Shown piece by piece: positions 53,901 to 62,871 of a stretch of DNA of 64,000 nucleotides. A program made the position numbers and the translations under genes. The stretch is from positions 44,381 to 108,380 of the forward strand of contig CAXXRT010000044.1 of NCBI GenBank assembly GCA_963666945.2. Direction: 5' to 3'. The DNA comes from G963666945 sp963666945. Lineage in GTDB: Bacteria; Bacteroidota; Bacteroidia; Bacteroidales; Marinifilaceae. A model generated the notes under the pieces. The model was not told where the DNA came from. It was given only the letters and a program-made list of their open reading frames with translations, and made no database searches. Position 1 is the stretch's first letter. Each line of letters begins with the position of its first letter.

Positions 53901-54959
53901 ATGACTCACAACTTACCTGAAATACAAAGACCCGACCAGAAAATCAAGTCAGAGATTCAGCATAAACTGGATAACAAGACAAAACCTGTTGATTCTTTAG
54001 GTTATCTTGAAGAATTAGCCCTTAAGATAGGCTTAATCCAGCAGACAATCAATCCAGTATTGTCCAGACCGACAATGCTGACCATAGCAGCCGATCATGA
54101 AATAGTAGATGAGGGAGTAAGTTGTGCCCCTTCGGAAATAACGTGGCAACAGGTTGTCAATTTTGTGAACGGAGGTGGAGGAATTGGCCTTTTCTGCGAC
54201 ATACACGGTCTTGATTTGTGGATAGCTGACGCTGGTGTAAATCATATTTTTAAACCTCATCCAAGACTAATTGATGCTAAGGTACGAATGGGAACCAGAA
54301 ACTTCCATAAAGAACCTGCAATGACAAAAGAAGAGTGTGATACTGCATTTAAACGTGGCAGAGACATAGTCAGGAATTTTCACTTACAAGGAACGAATAT
54401 AATAGGATTTGGGGAAATGGGAATAGGAAACTCATCTCCCGCATCAGCTCTGTTATCAATCTTCACAGATACTCCTGTCGAGGAATGTGTGGGACCTGGA
54501 GGCGGACTTAAGCCGGAAGGGGTAAATTATAAAGCAAAAGTTATTAAGGAAGCAATTGAAAAACATGGTAAACCTAAAGATGCTTTTGAAGTATTAAGAC
54601 TCTATGGGGGACTCGAGATTGCAATGATTGCAGGTGGAATGTATGAGGCTGCTATTAATAAGATGATTGTAATTGTCGACGGGTATATAACAACTTCAGC
54701 TGCACTTACTGTCTATAAAATGAATAAGAATGCTGCGGAATATTTTATCTTTTCACATATTTCCGGAGAAGGTGGACATAAGATTATGCTTAATCATATG
54801 AATGCCAGACCCCTTTTAAATCTTGACTTAAGACTGGGAGAAGGAACCGGTGCTGCATTGGCATACCCTATTATTAAGACTGCTGCTGAATTATTAAATA
54901 GAATGACTAGTTTTGAAGAAGCTAAAGTATTTAACTCTTCTGAACTCACAAGATTATAG
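53901..54959 (+). CDS. cobT: Nicotinate-nucleotide--dimethylbenzimidazole phosphoribosyltransferase
   Basis: Makes alpha-ribazole phosphate from a benzimidazole-type base and nicotinate mononucleotide, activating the lower ligand of cobalamin. 352 residues with IADHEIVDEGVSCAPSEITWQQV at the N-terminal end of the core, FGEMGIGNSSPASALLS, and the C-terminal Glu in ISGEGGHKI that acts as general base. It opens the cobalamin block, with its own -7 box and inverted repeat. cobS follows 96 bases later. Base specificity is unknown, so the corrinoid lower ligand could be other than DMB. Confidence 0.96.
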   Translation: MTHNLPEIQRPDQKIKSEIQHKLDNKTKPVDSLGYLEELALKIGLIQQTINPVLSRPTMLTIAADHEIVDEGVSCAPSEITWQQVVNFVNGGGGIGLFCDIHGLDLWIADAGVNHIFKPHPRLIDAKVRMGTRNFHKEPAMTKEECDTAFKRGRDIVRNFHLQGTNIIGFGEMGIGNSSPASALLSIFTDTPVEECVGPGGGLKPEGVNYKAKVIKEAIEKHGKPKDAFEVLRLYGGLEIAMIAGGMYEAAINKMIVIVDGYITTSAALTVYKMNKNAAEYFIFSHISGEGGHKIMLNHMNARPLLNLDLRLGEGTGAALAYPIIKTAAELLNRMTSFEEAKVFNSSELTRL

Positions 54960-55055
54960 CATTAACATCAGCTATACTCATATTTGTTAAAATATAAGTC
55001 TTATATGACTGACTTTCAAATAGCTAATTAAATAAATTTCAGAAATTATTGACAG

Positions 55056-55826
55056 ATGAAGAAAGAGGCAAAAATAATAATTGCATGTATTTCGTACTTT
55101 ACAAGAATTCCTGTATGGAAAATAACAGACCTTTCCTCTGTTGACATGAAACAAACGGCACGCTATTTTCCTCTAATGGGATGGTTAGTCGGTGGTTTCT
55201 CTGGATTAATATATATTTATTCATCGTTTATATTACCAAAAGAGATTGCTCTTTTACTAGGTATGACTTCATCATTAATCCTAACAGGTGCAATTCATGA
55301 AGATGGTTTTGCTGACTTCTGTGATGGCTTTGGTGGAGGATATACAAAACAACGAATTCTTGAAATAATGAAAGATTCTTCCACCGGTGTATTTGGAGCC
55401 TTGGGATTAATTATGGTTCTTGCCATTAAATTTTTCTCTCTTTTAAATATACCGGAAGAAATCATCCTTCCGGTTTTTATGATTGGACACAGCATAAGCA
55501 GAATGACTTCAATATCTTTCATGTTTACTCATAATTATGCAAGACAAGACAACTCTTCCAAATCTGCTGTATTTATTAAAAAACCGGGTATATTAGAAAT
55601 GTTGATGATTATAACTTTCGGAATATTGCCTTTTATCTTTTTACCTGTCGATTATCTACCTGTTGCATTAATTTTAATAATACCTGTTTATTTAATAAAA
55701 ATATTACTTGGTCTTTATTTTAATGAAAAGATTGGAGGTTATACCGGAGACTTAATGGGCGCAACACAACAAATATGTGAGATTGCATTTTATCTTGGAA
55801 TACTAATTATATCAAATTATATATAA
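55056..55826 (+). CDS. cobS: Adenosylcobinamide-GDP ribazoletransferase (cobalamin synthase)
   Basis: Integral membrane enzyme joining adenosylcobinamide-GDP to alpha-ribazole (or its phosphate). 256 residues with about six helices and the diagnostic acidic metal-binding stretch HEDGFADFCDGFGGG plus STGVFGALGL. Its stop codon overlaps the start of cobC (position 55826), showing translational coupling. Both act on the same phosphoribazole intermediate. Confidence 0.95.
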   Translation: MKKEAKIIIACISYFTRIPVWKITDLSSVDMKQTARYFPLMGWLVGGFSGLIYIYSSFILPKEIALLLGMTSSLILTGAIHEDGFADFCDGFGGGYTKQRILEIMKDSSTGVFGALGLIMVLAIKFFSLLNIPEEIILPVFMIGHSISRMTSISFMFTHNYARQDNSSKSAVFIKKPGILEMLMIITFGILPFIFLPVDYLPVALILIIPVYLIKILLGLYFNEKIGGYTGDLMGATQQICEIAFYLGILIISNYI

Positions 55827-56380
55827 TGATATATCTTATACGACATACAAAACCTGATATAAACCCTGGCACATGTTATGGCTGGACTGATTTAGATGTG
55901 GATATAAATTTCAATAATGAGCTAAGGGCTATAAAGGAAAAAACAAAAGATCTTGATGAATTCAAATTCTTTTCTTCTCCATTAATTCGTTGTGCAAAAC
56001 TTGCTAAAGCTCTGGCTAACGGAAATACAATTAATTTCGATGAGAGGATAAAGGAATTGAATTTCGGAAAATGGGAAGGAGTTGAATGGGATAAGATTCC
56101 TGAAGATGAAATGAGCATTTGGGGGGCAGACTATATTAACAATAAGGTTCCTGAGGGTGAAAGTTACTCTTTAATGTTAGAGAGAGTCAGAGATTTCTGG
56201 AATAATATCAACATAAATGAAGATGTGGTTATTGTTGCTCATGATGGTGTAATTAGGGCTATTTTATATTTTCTTCTGGAAATGAAAAAAGAAAATGTCT
56301 TTCGTGTAAATCTGGAATATGGAGCTGTCATTAAAATTGTCCCATGGATGAAAGAACATTGTAAAATATCATTTTTATAA
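55826..56380 (+). CDS. cobC: Alpha-ribazole phosphatase
   Basis: Histidine-phosphatase family, 184 residues, starting inside the cobS stop. Catalytic motif is IRHTKPDI, with the second His in VAHDGVIRAIL and the acid GERKxxx-type stretch WEGVEWDKIPE. In the cobalamin pathway it removes the phosphate from alpha-ribazole-5-phosphate or adenosylcobalamin-5-phosphate. The cobS/cobU neighbourhood assigns it with good confidence, though substrate identity is not proven by sequence alone. Compare the second phosphatase at 53325-53834. Confidence 0.85.
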   Translation: MIYLIRHTKPDINPGTCYGWTDLDVDINFNNELRAIKEKTKDLDEFKFFSSPLIRCAKLAKALANGNTINFDERIKELNFGKWEGVEWDKIPEDEMSIWGADYINNKVPEGESYSLMLERVRDFWNNININEDVVIVAHDGVIRAILYFLLEMKKENVFRVNLEYGAVIKIVPWMKEHCKISFL

Positions 56381-56400
56381 TAACAGAGCTAAAGAGAAAC

Positions 56401-56910
56401 ATGCATAAAATCATATATATATCAGGCGGACAAAAAAGCGGAAAAACTACTTTTGCACAGAATCTGGCACTCAGCCTTAGTCCCAATCCTGTTTATCTGG
56501 CAACATCAAGAGTATGGGACGAGGAGCACAAGAAACGTATTGAGAGACACCAGGCTGACAGAGGCAATGAATGGATAAATATTGAGGAAGAAAAATATCT
56601 TTCCAGACACAAGCTCAGTGGTAATGTTGTTTTAATTGACTGCGTGACTCTTTGGATGACTAACTTTTTCTTTGACAATAATCAGGATATAGATAAGAGC
56701 ATAAAGGAAGCTAAAGATGAATTAAATAAACTATTAAAGACAGATGCTACTTTTATTATTGTTTCAAACGAAATTGGGTTAGGAGGAAGTCCTGCCGATA
56801 AAATGGCATTTAGATTTACAGATATGCTTGGTTTAATTAATCAACATATTGCCAAAATAGCAGATGAAGCGTTCCTTACCGTTTCTGGAATACCTGTTAA
56901 AATAAAGTAA
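56401..56910 (+). CDS. cobU: Bifunctional adenosylcobinamide kinase / cobinamide-phosphate guanylyltransferase
   Basis: Phosphorylates adenosylcobinamide and attaches GMP. 169 residues with P-loop GGQKSGKT (9-16), the guanylate-accepting His in RHQADRG, LIDCVTLWMTNFF and the C-terminal SNEIGLGGSPADKMAFRFTD hallmark. 20 bases after cobC. It acts upstream of CobS in nucleotide-loop assembly and supports salvage of cobinamide. Confidence 0.95.
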   Translation: MHKIIYISGGQKSGKTTFAQNLALSLSPNPVYLATSRVWDEEHKKRIERHQADRGNEWINIEEEKYLSRHKLSGNVVLIDCVTLWMTNFFFDNNQDIDKSIKEAKDELNKLLKTDATFIIVSNEIGLGGSPADKMAFRFTDMLGLINQHIAKIADEAFLTVSGIPVKIK

Positions 56911-57028
56911 CCCCAAAGTTATTAACAAGCTTATAAATTGATTGTATGTATTTTAATCTTTACAATGTTTATAAGTGATGATTGTTAATAATGAAAGGAA
57001 TAGATATTAAAAACCTATAACTAAAGAT

Positions 57029-57604
57029 ATGAATGTATATACAAAAGGAGGAGATAAAGGAAAAACAGGCATTCACGGAGGTGAGCGGGTAGATAAAGAT
57101 GATATAAGGATAGAAACCAACGGAACTCTCGATGAACTAAACTCTTCAATAGGTTATTTAAGGGCATTACTGGATCCTGACCATATCTGGCAGGAAAAAT
57201 TATTCTTTATACAGAAATCCATGATGGTAATAATGTCTCATGTTGCTACTCCATCAAATATAAGGGACAAAAATCCTAATATACTTCCTGATGATTTGGA
57301 TAAATACTGCGAAGAATGGATAGATAAACTTCAGGGGGAAATGAAAAATGGTAATGAATATTTCATACTTCCGGGAGGAAACCAAATATCTGCTCATTGT
57401 CATGTAGTAAGAACAATAGCCAGAAGAGCCGAGAGAAGACTATGGTCTCTTAATAAAATTGATGAGGTTCCGGAAAGTATTCTTAAATTTGCCAATCGTT
57501 TATCCGATCTATTCTTTGTTCTTGCAAAAGCAGAAATGGACAAAGAGGGAAAAGAAGAGGAAAAATGGAATTCGTTTTTATACAAAAAGAAGCTAAGGAA
57601 ATAA
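57029..57604 (+). CDS. Cob(I)alamin adenosyltransferase, PduO type
   Basis: Transfers the adenosyl group of ATP to Co(I) corrinoid. 191 residues with the N-terminal signature MNVYTKGGDKGKTGIHGGERVDKDD, TNGTLDELNSSIG and the C-terminal RTIARRAERRLWSLN region that contacts ATP. Substitutes for BtuR/CobA in this cluster. It lies 118 bases after cobU in a small AT-rich gap without a clear promoter, and is followed 22 bases later by cobQ. Confidence 0.95.
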   Translation: MNVYTKGGDKGKTGIHGGERVDKDDIRIETNGTLDELNSSIGYLRALLDPDHIWQEKLFFIQKSMMVIMSHVATPSNIRDKNPNILPDDLDKYCEEWIDKLQGEMKNGNEYFILPGGNQISAHCHVVRTIARRAERRLWSLNKIDEVPESILKFANRLSDLFFVLAKAEMDKEGKEEEKWNSFLYKKKLRK

Positions 57605-57626
57605 GAAAATAAGAAAACAAAGTCCC

Positions 57627-59102
57627 GTGAAATTAAAACCCATAATGTTTGTAGGTACCTGCTCTGATGCAGGAAAGAGTGTTATAAATGCAGGTTTTTG
57701 TCGTATATTCAAACAAGACGGATATACCCCGGCTCCCTATAAGGCACAAAATATGTCGTTAAACTCCTACTCTACTCCGGAAGGCTTGGAAATAGGACGG
57801 GCTCAGGCAGTTCAGGCTGAAGCCTGCTGCATAGATTGTCACACAGATATGAATCCTGTCTTGTTAAAACCAACAAATGACAAATCTTCCCAGGTAGTAC
57901 TAAATGGTAAGGCTGTTGGTAATCAATCTGCAAGGGAATATTTTCTTGGTAACAATAAAAAAGAACTATTTAATCACGCTTTTGAAGCATTTAAGCGCCT
58001 CGAAGAAAGATATTCTCCCGTTGTAATGGAAGGTGCCGGTAGCATCTCTGAGATAAATCTCAGAGATAGAGACATTGTCAATATGAATATGGCTGTCAGA
58101 ACCGGGGCATCAACATATCTTATTGCCGATATTGACAAAGGTGGTGTCTTCGGAAGTGTATATGGCTCTATCCTACTGCTTACACCTGAAGAAAAAGCCA
58201 GAATGAAAGGAATAATTATAAATAAGTTCCGCGGAGATATCAGTCTTTTTGAAGAAGGTAAAAAGATGCTTCACGAGCTAACAGGTATTCCTGTAGTTGG
58301 GGTTATTCCATGGTTTAAGGACATACATATAGAAGAAGAGGATTCCGTTGTTTTGGATGAAAAAGAGAGGTTTGCTTCCAATGATAAAATTAATGTGGCT
58401 GTGATTCTTCTTCAAAGACTTTCAAACTTCACAGATTTCAGGGTTTTAGAACTTGATGAAAGATTTCACCTTTACTACACTAATAATACTAATGAAATAG
58501 AAAAAGCAGATATTATTATAATACCGGGATCGAAAAACACTATTAGCGACCTTGTCGAAATCAGAAAAAACGGTGTAGCTCAATCAATAATAAGAGCTCA
58601 CAAAAATGGGAAAAAGGTGATTGGAATTTGTGGCGGATACCAGATGATGGGTATAAAAATTGAAGATCCTATGGGTGTAGAAGGTAATATCTCCGCAGTC
58701 CCAGGCCTGGGATTACTTCCTCAAACAACAGTCATGGAAGAAAATAAAGTCACTCAACAATCATCTTTCTACTTTAAAGACAAAAAGACTATCTGCAAGG
58801 GTTACGAAATTCATATGGGCAGTACGCAAACAATAAAAGGTGCTGTAGATAATCCTATTAATATATTAGATAACGGCAATAAGGATGGTTATTTTCTTAA
58901 TAATAATTGTTGGGGTACTTATATGCATGGTATTCTTGACAATGAAGAAGTTCTTAATGATATTGCAAAAGATTTTGATAACACAGACAGTCATTCTTTC
59001 GACTACCAGGAGTTTAAAAACTTACAGTACAACAAACTTGCCGACCATATAAGAAAACATGTAGACATGGAATACATTTACTCTACACTTAAAGAAGAAT
59101 AA
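57627..59102 (+). CDS. cobQ: Cobyric acid synthase (glutamine-dependent amidotransferase)
   Basis: Amidates adenosylcobyrinic acid a,c-diamide at b, d, e and g using glutamine and ATP. 491 residues. The start is GTG at 57627 (MKLKPIMFVGTCSDAGKS in the usual alignment); the next ATG, 57645, would cut six residues before the ATP-binding GTCSDAGKS loop. The C-terminal class I glutamine amidotransferase domain has the nucleophile in IGICGGYQMMG. The next gene, cobD, begins 2 bases after it. In anaerobic pathways it is called cbiP. Confidence 0.95.
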   Translation: MKLKPIMFVGTCSDAGKSVINAGFCRIFKQDGYTPAPYKAQNMSLNSYSTPEGLEIGRAQAVQAEACCIDCHTDMNPVLLKPTNDKSSQVVLNGKAVGNQSAREYFLGNNKKELFNHAFEAFKRLEERYSPVVMEGAGSISEINLRDRDIVNMNMAVRTGASTYLIADIDKGGVFGSVYGSILLLTPEEKARMKGIIINKFRGDISLFEEGKKMLHELTGIPVVGVIPWFKDIHIEEEDSVVLDEKERFASNDKINVAVILLQRLSNFTDFRVLELDERFHLYYTNNTNEIEKADIIIIPGSKNTISDLVEIRKNGVAQSIIRAHKNGKKVIGICGGYQMMGIKIEDPMGVEGNISAVPGLGLLPQTTVMEENKVTQQSSFYFKDKKTICKGYEIHMGSTQTIKGAVDNPINILDNGNKDGYFLNNNCWGTYMHGILDNEEVLNDIAKDFDNTDSHSFDYQEFKNLQYNKLADHIRKHVDMEYIYSTLKEE

Positions 59103-59104
59103 CA

Positions 59105-60115
59105 ATGCTACTGGGACACGGGGACGATATACATAAAAACAAAAATATAAAGGCAAATTTCTCTACTAATGTTTGGTACGAGGGTGACAATAGCTGGCTT
59201 AAGAATCTTGTCTCTGAAAAATGGGAGGTTTTAACTCACTATCCTGAACCCGATGCTCTAAGCCTGAGAAAAATAATTGCTAAATACCACAACATAAAAG
59301 AAGAGCAGATTATTGCAGCTAATGGGGCAACTGAAATTTTTTATCTCTTAGCTCATACATTCAATGGCGCTAAAACACTTATACCTGTCCCGTCTTTTTC
59401 CGAATACGAAGATGCCTGCAAGGCTCACAATCATAAAATATCGTTTTGCTCTTTAGAAGGTATTGTTTCTGAAAAAAATGATTATGACCTGATAATTATA
59501 TGCAATCCTAATAATCCTAATGGAAAGGTTTATTCTCAAAAAGATATTATAAGCATATTAGAAAAACATAGTCGTACATTCCTTCTTATTGATGAAGCGT
59601 TTATTGATTTTACAAGTGAGACTGAAAGCTCTGTAAATTTGATAAAAGATTATCCAAATCTTTTAATAAGCAGATCAATGACTAAAAACTTCTCTATTCC
59701 TGGATTAAGATTAGGGTACTTAATCGGTAATAAAGAAATAATAAAAAAAATTAATAAATATAAACAGCCTTGGTCCGTAAATGCCCTAGCTATAGAAGCC
59801 GGTAAATATTTAATTGAAAACAGCAATACTTTATTACCGGATGCAACAAAACTAAACAGAGAAAGAGAAAAATTCAGAGAAGTTATTAACACTATCCAAG
59901 GTTTTAAGGCCCTAAAATCAGCAGCACCATTTTTCCTTATAGAAACAAAAATAGAATCTGAGATATTAAAGCAATATCTAATTGAAAATCATGGTATATT
60001 AATAAGAGATGCATCAAATTTCAGGACTTTAAACAACCATTACATAAGGGTAAACACATTATCAGAAAATAAAAACGCAATGTTAATAAAAGCTTTAAAT
60101 GAATATGGAATTTAA
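59105..60115 (+). CDS. cobD: L-threonine-O-3-phosphate decarboxylase (aminotransferase-like)
   Basis: PLP enzyme making (R)-1-amino-2-propanol O-2-phosphate, the linker of the nucleotide loop. 336 residues of the class I/II aminotransferase fold: NFSTNVWYEGD at the N-terminus, AANGATEIFYLLA, LLIDEAFIDF, and the PLP-Lys motif ISRSMTKNFSIPGLRLGY. It overlaps cbiB, whose product uses its product. A histidinol-phosphate aminotransferase is the sequence alternative, excluded mainly by context. Confidence 0.9.
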   Translation: MLLGHGDDIHKNKNIKANFSTNVWYEGDNSWLKNLVSEKWEVLTHYPEPDALSLRKIIAKYHNIKEEQIIAANGATEIFYLLAHTFNGAKTLIPVPSFSEYEDACKAHNHKISFCSLEGIVSEKNDYDLIIICNPNNPNGKVYSQKDIISILEKHSRTFLLIDEAFIDFTSETESSVNLIKDYPNLLISRSMTKNFSIPGLRLGYLIGNKEIIKKINKYKQPWSVNALAIEAGKYLIENSNTLLPDATKLNREREKFREVINTIQGFKALKSAAPFFLIETKIESEILKQYLIENHGILIRDASNFRTLNNHYIRVNTLSENKNAMLIKALNEYGI

Positions 60116-61043
60116 CGATTATGAAATTATTATCCCCTTACTAATAGGTTATCTGACCGATCTTATCTTTGGCGATCCAAGAAATATTCCTCATCCTGTT
60201 ATTGCTTTTGGAAATTCAATTTCTTTTTGCGAAAAAAAACTAAATAAAGACAACTTTAAAGTTTTAAAAGGTGCGATTATTGCCATTATGCTACCTGCTG
60301 CAGTATTTGCTATATTCTACTTTCTAACAATATTTCTCAAACAATTTCATTATATTCTTTACTATATATTTACCTCCTTGTTTGTGTTTTATGGACTGGC
60401 AAATAAAAGTCTTATTCAGGAAGGTAATGAAGTAATAAACAAGCTTGAGAAAGAAGGATTGGATGCTGGACGCAGAAGGTTATCCTGGATAGTAGGCAGA
60501 GAAACTGATAATCTTAACTCTAAACAAATCTATACTGCAGTTCTTGAGACAATGTCAGAAAATCTTAGTGATGGTGTTGTTGCCCCTCTTTTCTATTATG
60601 CCATTGGTGGTGTTCCGGCTATGATGTGCTACAAAATGATCAATACACTCGATTCAATGATTGGTTATAAAAGCAGCAGATATAAACATTTTGGGATGTT
60701 TGCAGCAAGAATTGATGACATTGCAAACTATATTCCGGCAAGAATAACTGCAATTCTGATGATTTTAGTGAGTTTTAGTAAAAGGGGATTAATGTTCATT
60801 TCAAAATTTGCTAGAAAACATTCCAGTCCAAATGCCGGCTATCCTGAAGCTGCCCTTGCAGGTATTCTGAACCTAAGATTTGGTGGGCCTAATTATTACC
60901 ACAATGTATTAGTTAAAAAACCATACATTGGAATTAACGACAGAGAACCTGTATATAAAGATTTTATAAAAACCAAAGGTATTAACCATTTGGTATGCCT
61001 GATCTCTGTAATAATTATTATAACACTTCTTTGTATATTTTAA
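60099..61043 (+). CDS. cbiB: Adenosylcobinamide-phosphate synthase
   Basis: Membrane enzyme attaching aminopropanol phosphate to adenosylcobyric acid. 314 residues, about 5-6 helices, with the family signature TDLIFGDPRNIPHPVIAFG and LSDGVVAPLFYYAIGGVPAMMCYKMINTLDSMIGY. The ATG at 60099 overlaps the last 17 bases of cobD; an alternative ATG at 60105 is possible. It ends the tightly packed cobalamin run; the next gene has its own promoter. Confidence 0.95.
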   Translation: MNMEFNDYEIIIPLLIGYLTDLIFGDPRNIPHPVIAFGNSISFCEKKLNKDNFKVLKGAIIAIMLPAAVFAIFYFLTIFLKQFHYILYYIFTSLFVFYGLANKSLIQEGNEVINKLEKEGLDAGRRRLSWIVGRETDNLNSKQIYTAVLETMSENLSDGVVAPLFYYAIGGVPAMMCYKMINTLDSMIGYKSSRYKHFGMFAARIDDIANYIPARITAILMILVSFSKRGLMFISKFARKHSSPNAGYPEAALAGILNLRFGGPNYYHNVLVKKPYIGINDREPVYKDFIKTKGINHLVCLISVIIIITLLCIF

Positions 61044-61130
61044 TATTTAAAAAATAATAAACGGACAATACATTTTTGATTTCTATTACTTAAGAATTAT
61101 ATCTAATTTACTCTGTTATTTTTTTATTTT

Positions 61131-61152
61131 GAACATTTGTTCATTATATTTG
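61131..61152 (+). promoter_or_regulatory. Promoter box with palindrome before the DUF134-NifX gene
   Basis: GAACA-TT-TGTTC (61131-61142) is a perfect inverted repeat two bases upstream of the -7 box TATATTTG (61145-61152), where a repressor would bind. The -33 region lacks TTG. It is a natural candidate operator for autoregulation by the DUF134 HTH domain encoded next. Confidence 0.5.
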
Positions 61153-61169
61153 CATAAATTTTATAGTTT

Positions 61170-61979
61170 ATGCCAAGACAAAAGAAACAAAGATGTATAG
61201 CAAACCCTCCTTTTTTCGAGGGGTATAAGCCTGTGGGAATATCTAACTATTTGTTGGAAGAAATAACTTTAAAACCTGAGGAATATGAAGCTATACGATT
61301 GGCCGACTATGAAAATTTAAAGCAGGAAGATGCTGCAAAAAAATTAGATGTTTCCCGTCCGACATTTACGCGCATTTACAATTCTGCTCGTAAAAAGATA
61401 GCACTTGCTTTTGTTGAAGGAAAGATGCTTTCTTTTATAACTAAAAATGACACGGTCACTAATAATAATGAATGCAGGAAAAAAACACTTTCTGAATGCA
61501 TTTCCTGCGGATATACAATGAATACATGTAAAAAAAATATTACATGCCCCCAATGTGGAAACCGAATGATTTTTATAAATATTAATAAAAACAATAAAAT
61601 GAAAAAGATTGCTATACCTTATGAAAATGGTTTATTGTGTGCACATTTTGGTGGAGCACCACAATTCATAATTTATCATGTTGAAGATAACAAAGTTATT
61701 AACAAAGAGATTTTTAATGCACCTCCTCATGAGCCAGGTGCTCTACCAAGATGGATTGGTTCTCAGGGAGTAACCGACGTTATAGCGGGAGGAATGGGTG
61801 AAAAAGCTGTTACAATATTTAACCACCTGGGCATTAAAGCTCATGTTGGGGCTCAACATTCATCGACAGATGATGTTGTTGAACACTTTTTAAACAGTAG
61901 TTTAAGTCTTACTGCCGAACCATGTAAGCATGATCACCATAAAGGTGAAGGAAATGGAGATAATTGTGGTAATCACTAA
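61170..61979 (+). CDS. DUF134 HTH / NifX-NifB-type domain fusion protein
   Basis: 269 residues. Residues about 1-95 form a DUF134 domain with a sigma-70-r4-like helix-turn-helix (PPFFEGYKPVG, LKPEEYEAIRLADYENLKQEDAAKKLDVSRPTF). A short Cys-rich segment follows (CISCGYTMNTC..CPQCG, CX2C...CX2C, perhaps zinc). Residues about 145-260 are a dinitrogenase-cofactor NifX/Y-like domain (IAIPYENGLLCAHFGGAPQFIIYH), ending in a His/Cys-rich tail. Such fusions occur in anaerobes; the function is unknown, probably a metal- or cofactor-responsive regulator. It has its own promoter box and palindrome. The DUF89 gene follows after 13 bases. Confidence 0.85.
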   Translation: MPRQKKQRCIANPPFFEGYKPVGISNYLLEEITLKPEEYEAIRLADYENLKQEDAAKKLDVSRPTFTRIYNSARKKIALAFVEGKMLSFITKNDTVTNNNECRKKTLSECISCGYTMNTCKKNITCPQCGNRMIFININKNNKMKKIAIPYENGLLCAHFGGAPQFIIYHVEDNKVINKEIFNAPPHEPGALPRWIGSQGVTDVIAGGMGEKAVTIFNHLGIKAHVGAQHSSTDDVVEHFLNSSLSLTAEPCKHDHHKGEGNGDNCGNH

Positions 61980-61992
61980 TATAATCTAAACT

Positions 61993-62838
61993 ATGGATTA
62001 CAGATGCTATTCTTGTTTAGCAAAAGCATATACAAAATTATTAGAAGAGCATAATTTAACTGCAGATGAAAGAGAAAGGCATACTAAAGCCTTTCTCTCT
62101 TTCATGGCTAGTGCAGAAAATGGACTTATTGCTCCAGAGGTTGCAAGAAAAAACCAACATCAAATAAAAGAATTACTGGGAATTGAAGATCCTTATAAAG
62201 ACATCAAGATTCGTTCCAATCAATATCTTTTGGACAAATACCCGTATTTTAGAGACTTAATCAAGAACTCTAAAGATCCTTTTGATACGGCATTACGCCT
62301 GGCAATAGCTGGCAACATTATCGACTATGCAGCAAATCCTGATTTTGACCTTGAAGGGACAATAGACAAAGTCCTTAAGGAAGATTTTGCAATTAACCAT
62401 TCTGCAGAACTTAAGAAAAAATTAAAAACTGCAAACACTGTTCTTTATCTTGGGGATAATGCCGGAGAAATTGTTATGGATAAATTATTTCTGGAACATC
62501 TTGAGCTCCCCAATGTCTACTATGCCGTGCGCAATGCACCCGTAATTAACGATGTGACACTGGAAGATGCCAGACAAACAGGAATAGATAAACACGCAAC
62601 AGTTATTTCCAACGGCTATGATGCACCGTCAACGATACTAAGTAGGGTCTCAAAAGAATTCATGGAAATATACACCAAGGCAGACGTAGTCATATCAAAA
62701 GGACAGGGCAATCTTGAAGGACTATTAAACGAGAGAAACCCAAAACTATTCTTTCTGCTTATGGTGAAATGCAATATGATAGCTGAGAAATTCGATGTCA
62801 AAAAGGGGGATTTTGTTGTAGCTAAAAGAAATTATTAA
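61993..62838 (+). CDS. DUF89 (ARMT1-like) damage-control phosphatase-type protein
   Basis: 281 residues. Hallmarks of the DUF89 family: N-terminal MDYRCYSCLAKAYTKLLE with CxxC, and LYLGDNAGEIVMDKLF, AVRNAPVINDVTLEDA and ADVVISKGQGNLEGLL. DUF89 proteins are metal-dependent phosphatases acting on damaged or excess phosphometabolites. Cotranscribed with the DUF134-NifX gene (13-base gap). Its place among cobalamin genes is notable; a phosphorylated pathway intermediate as substrate is a guess. Confidence 0.88.
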   Translation: MDYRCYSCLAKAYTKLLEEHNLTADERERHTKAFLSFMASAENGLIAPEVARKNQHQIKELLGIEDPYKDIKIRSNQYLLDKYPYFRDLIKNSKDPFDTALRLAIAGNIIDYAANPDFDLEGTIDKVLKEDFAINHSAELKKKLKTANTVLYLGDNAGEIVMDKLFLEHLELPNVYYAVRNAPVINDVTLEDARQTGIDKHATVISNGYDAPSTILSRVSKEFMEIYTKADVVISKGQGNLEGLLNERNPKLFFLLMVKCNMIAEKFDVKKGDFVVAKRNY

Positions 62839-62871
62839 TCAATAAAAAGATAATCAATTTTAATATACTTA

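Noticed and set aside
53835..61169. Cobalamin riboswitch in the B12 gene cluster
   Set aside because: No B12-box or conserved core could be recognised in the gaps by eye; needs a covariance-model search.
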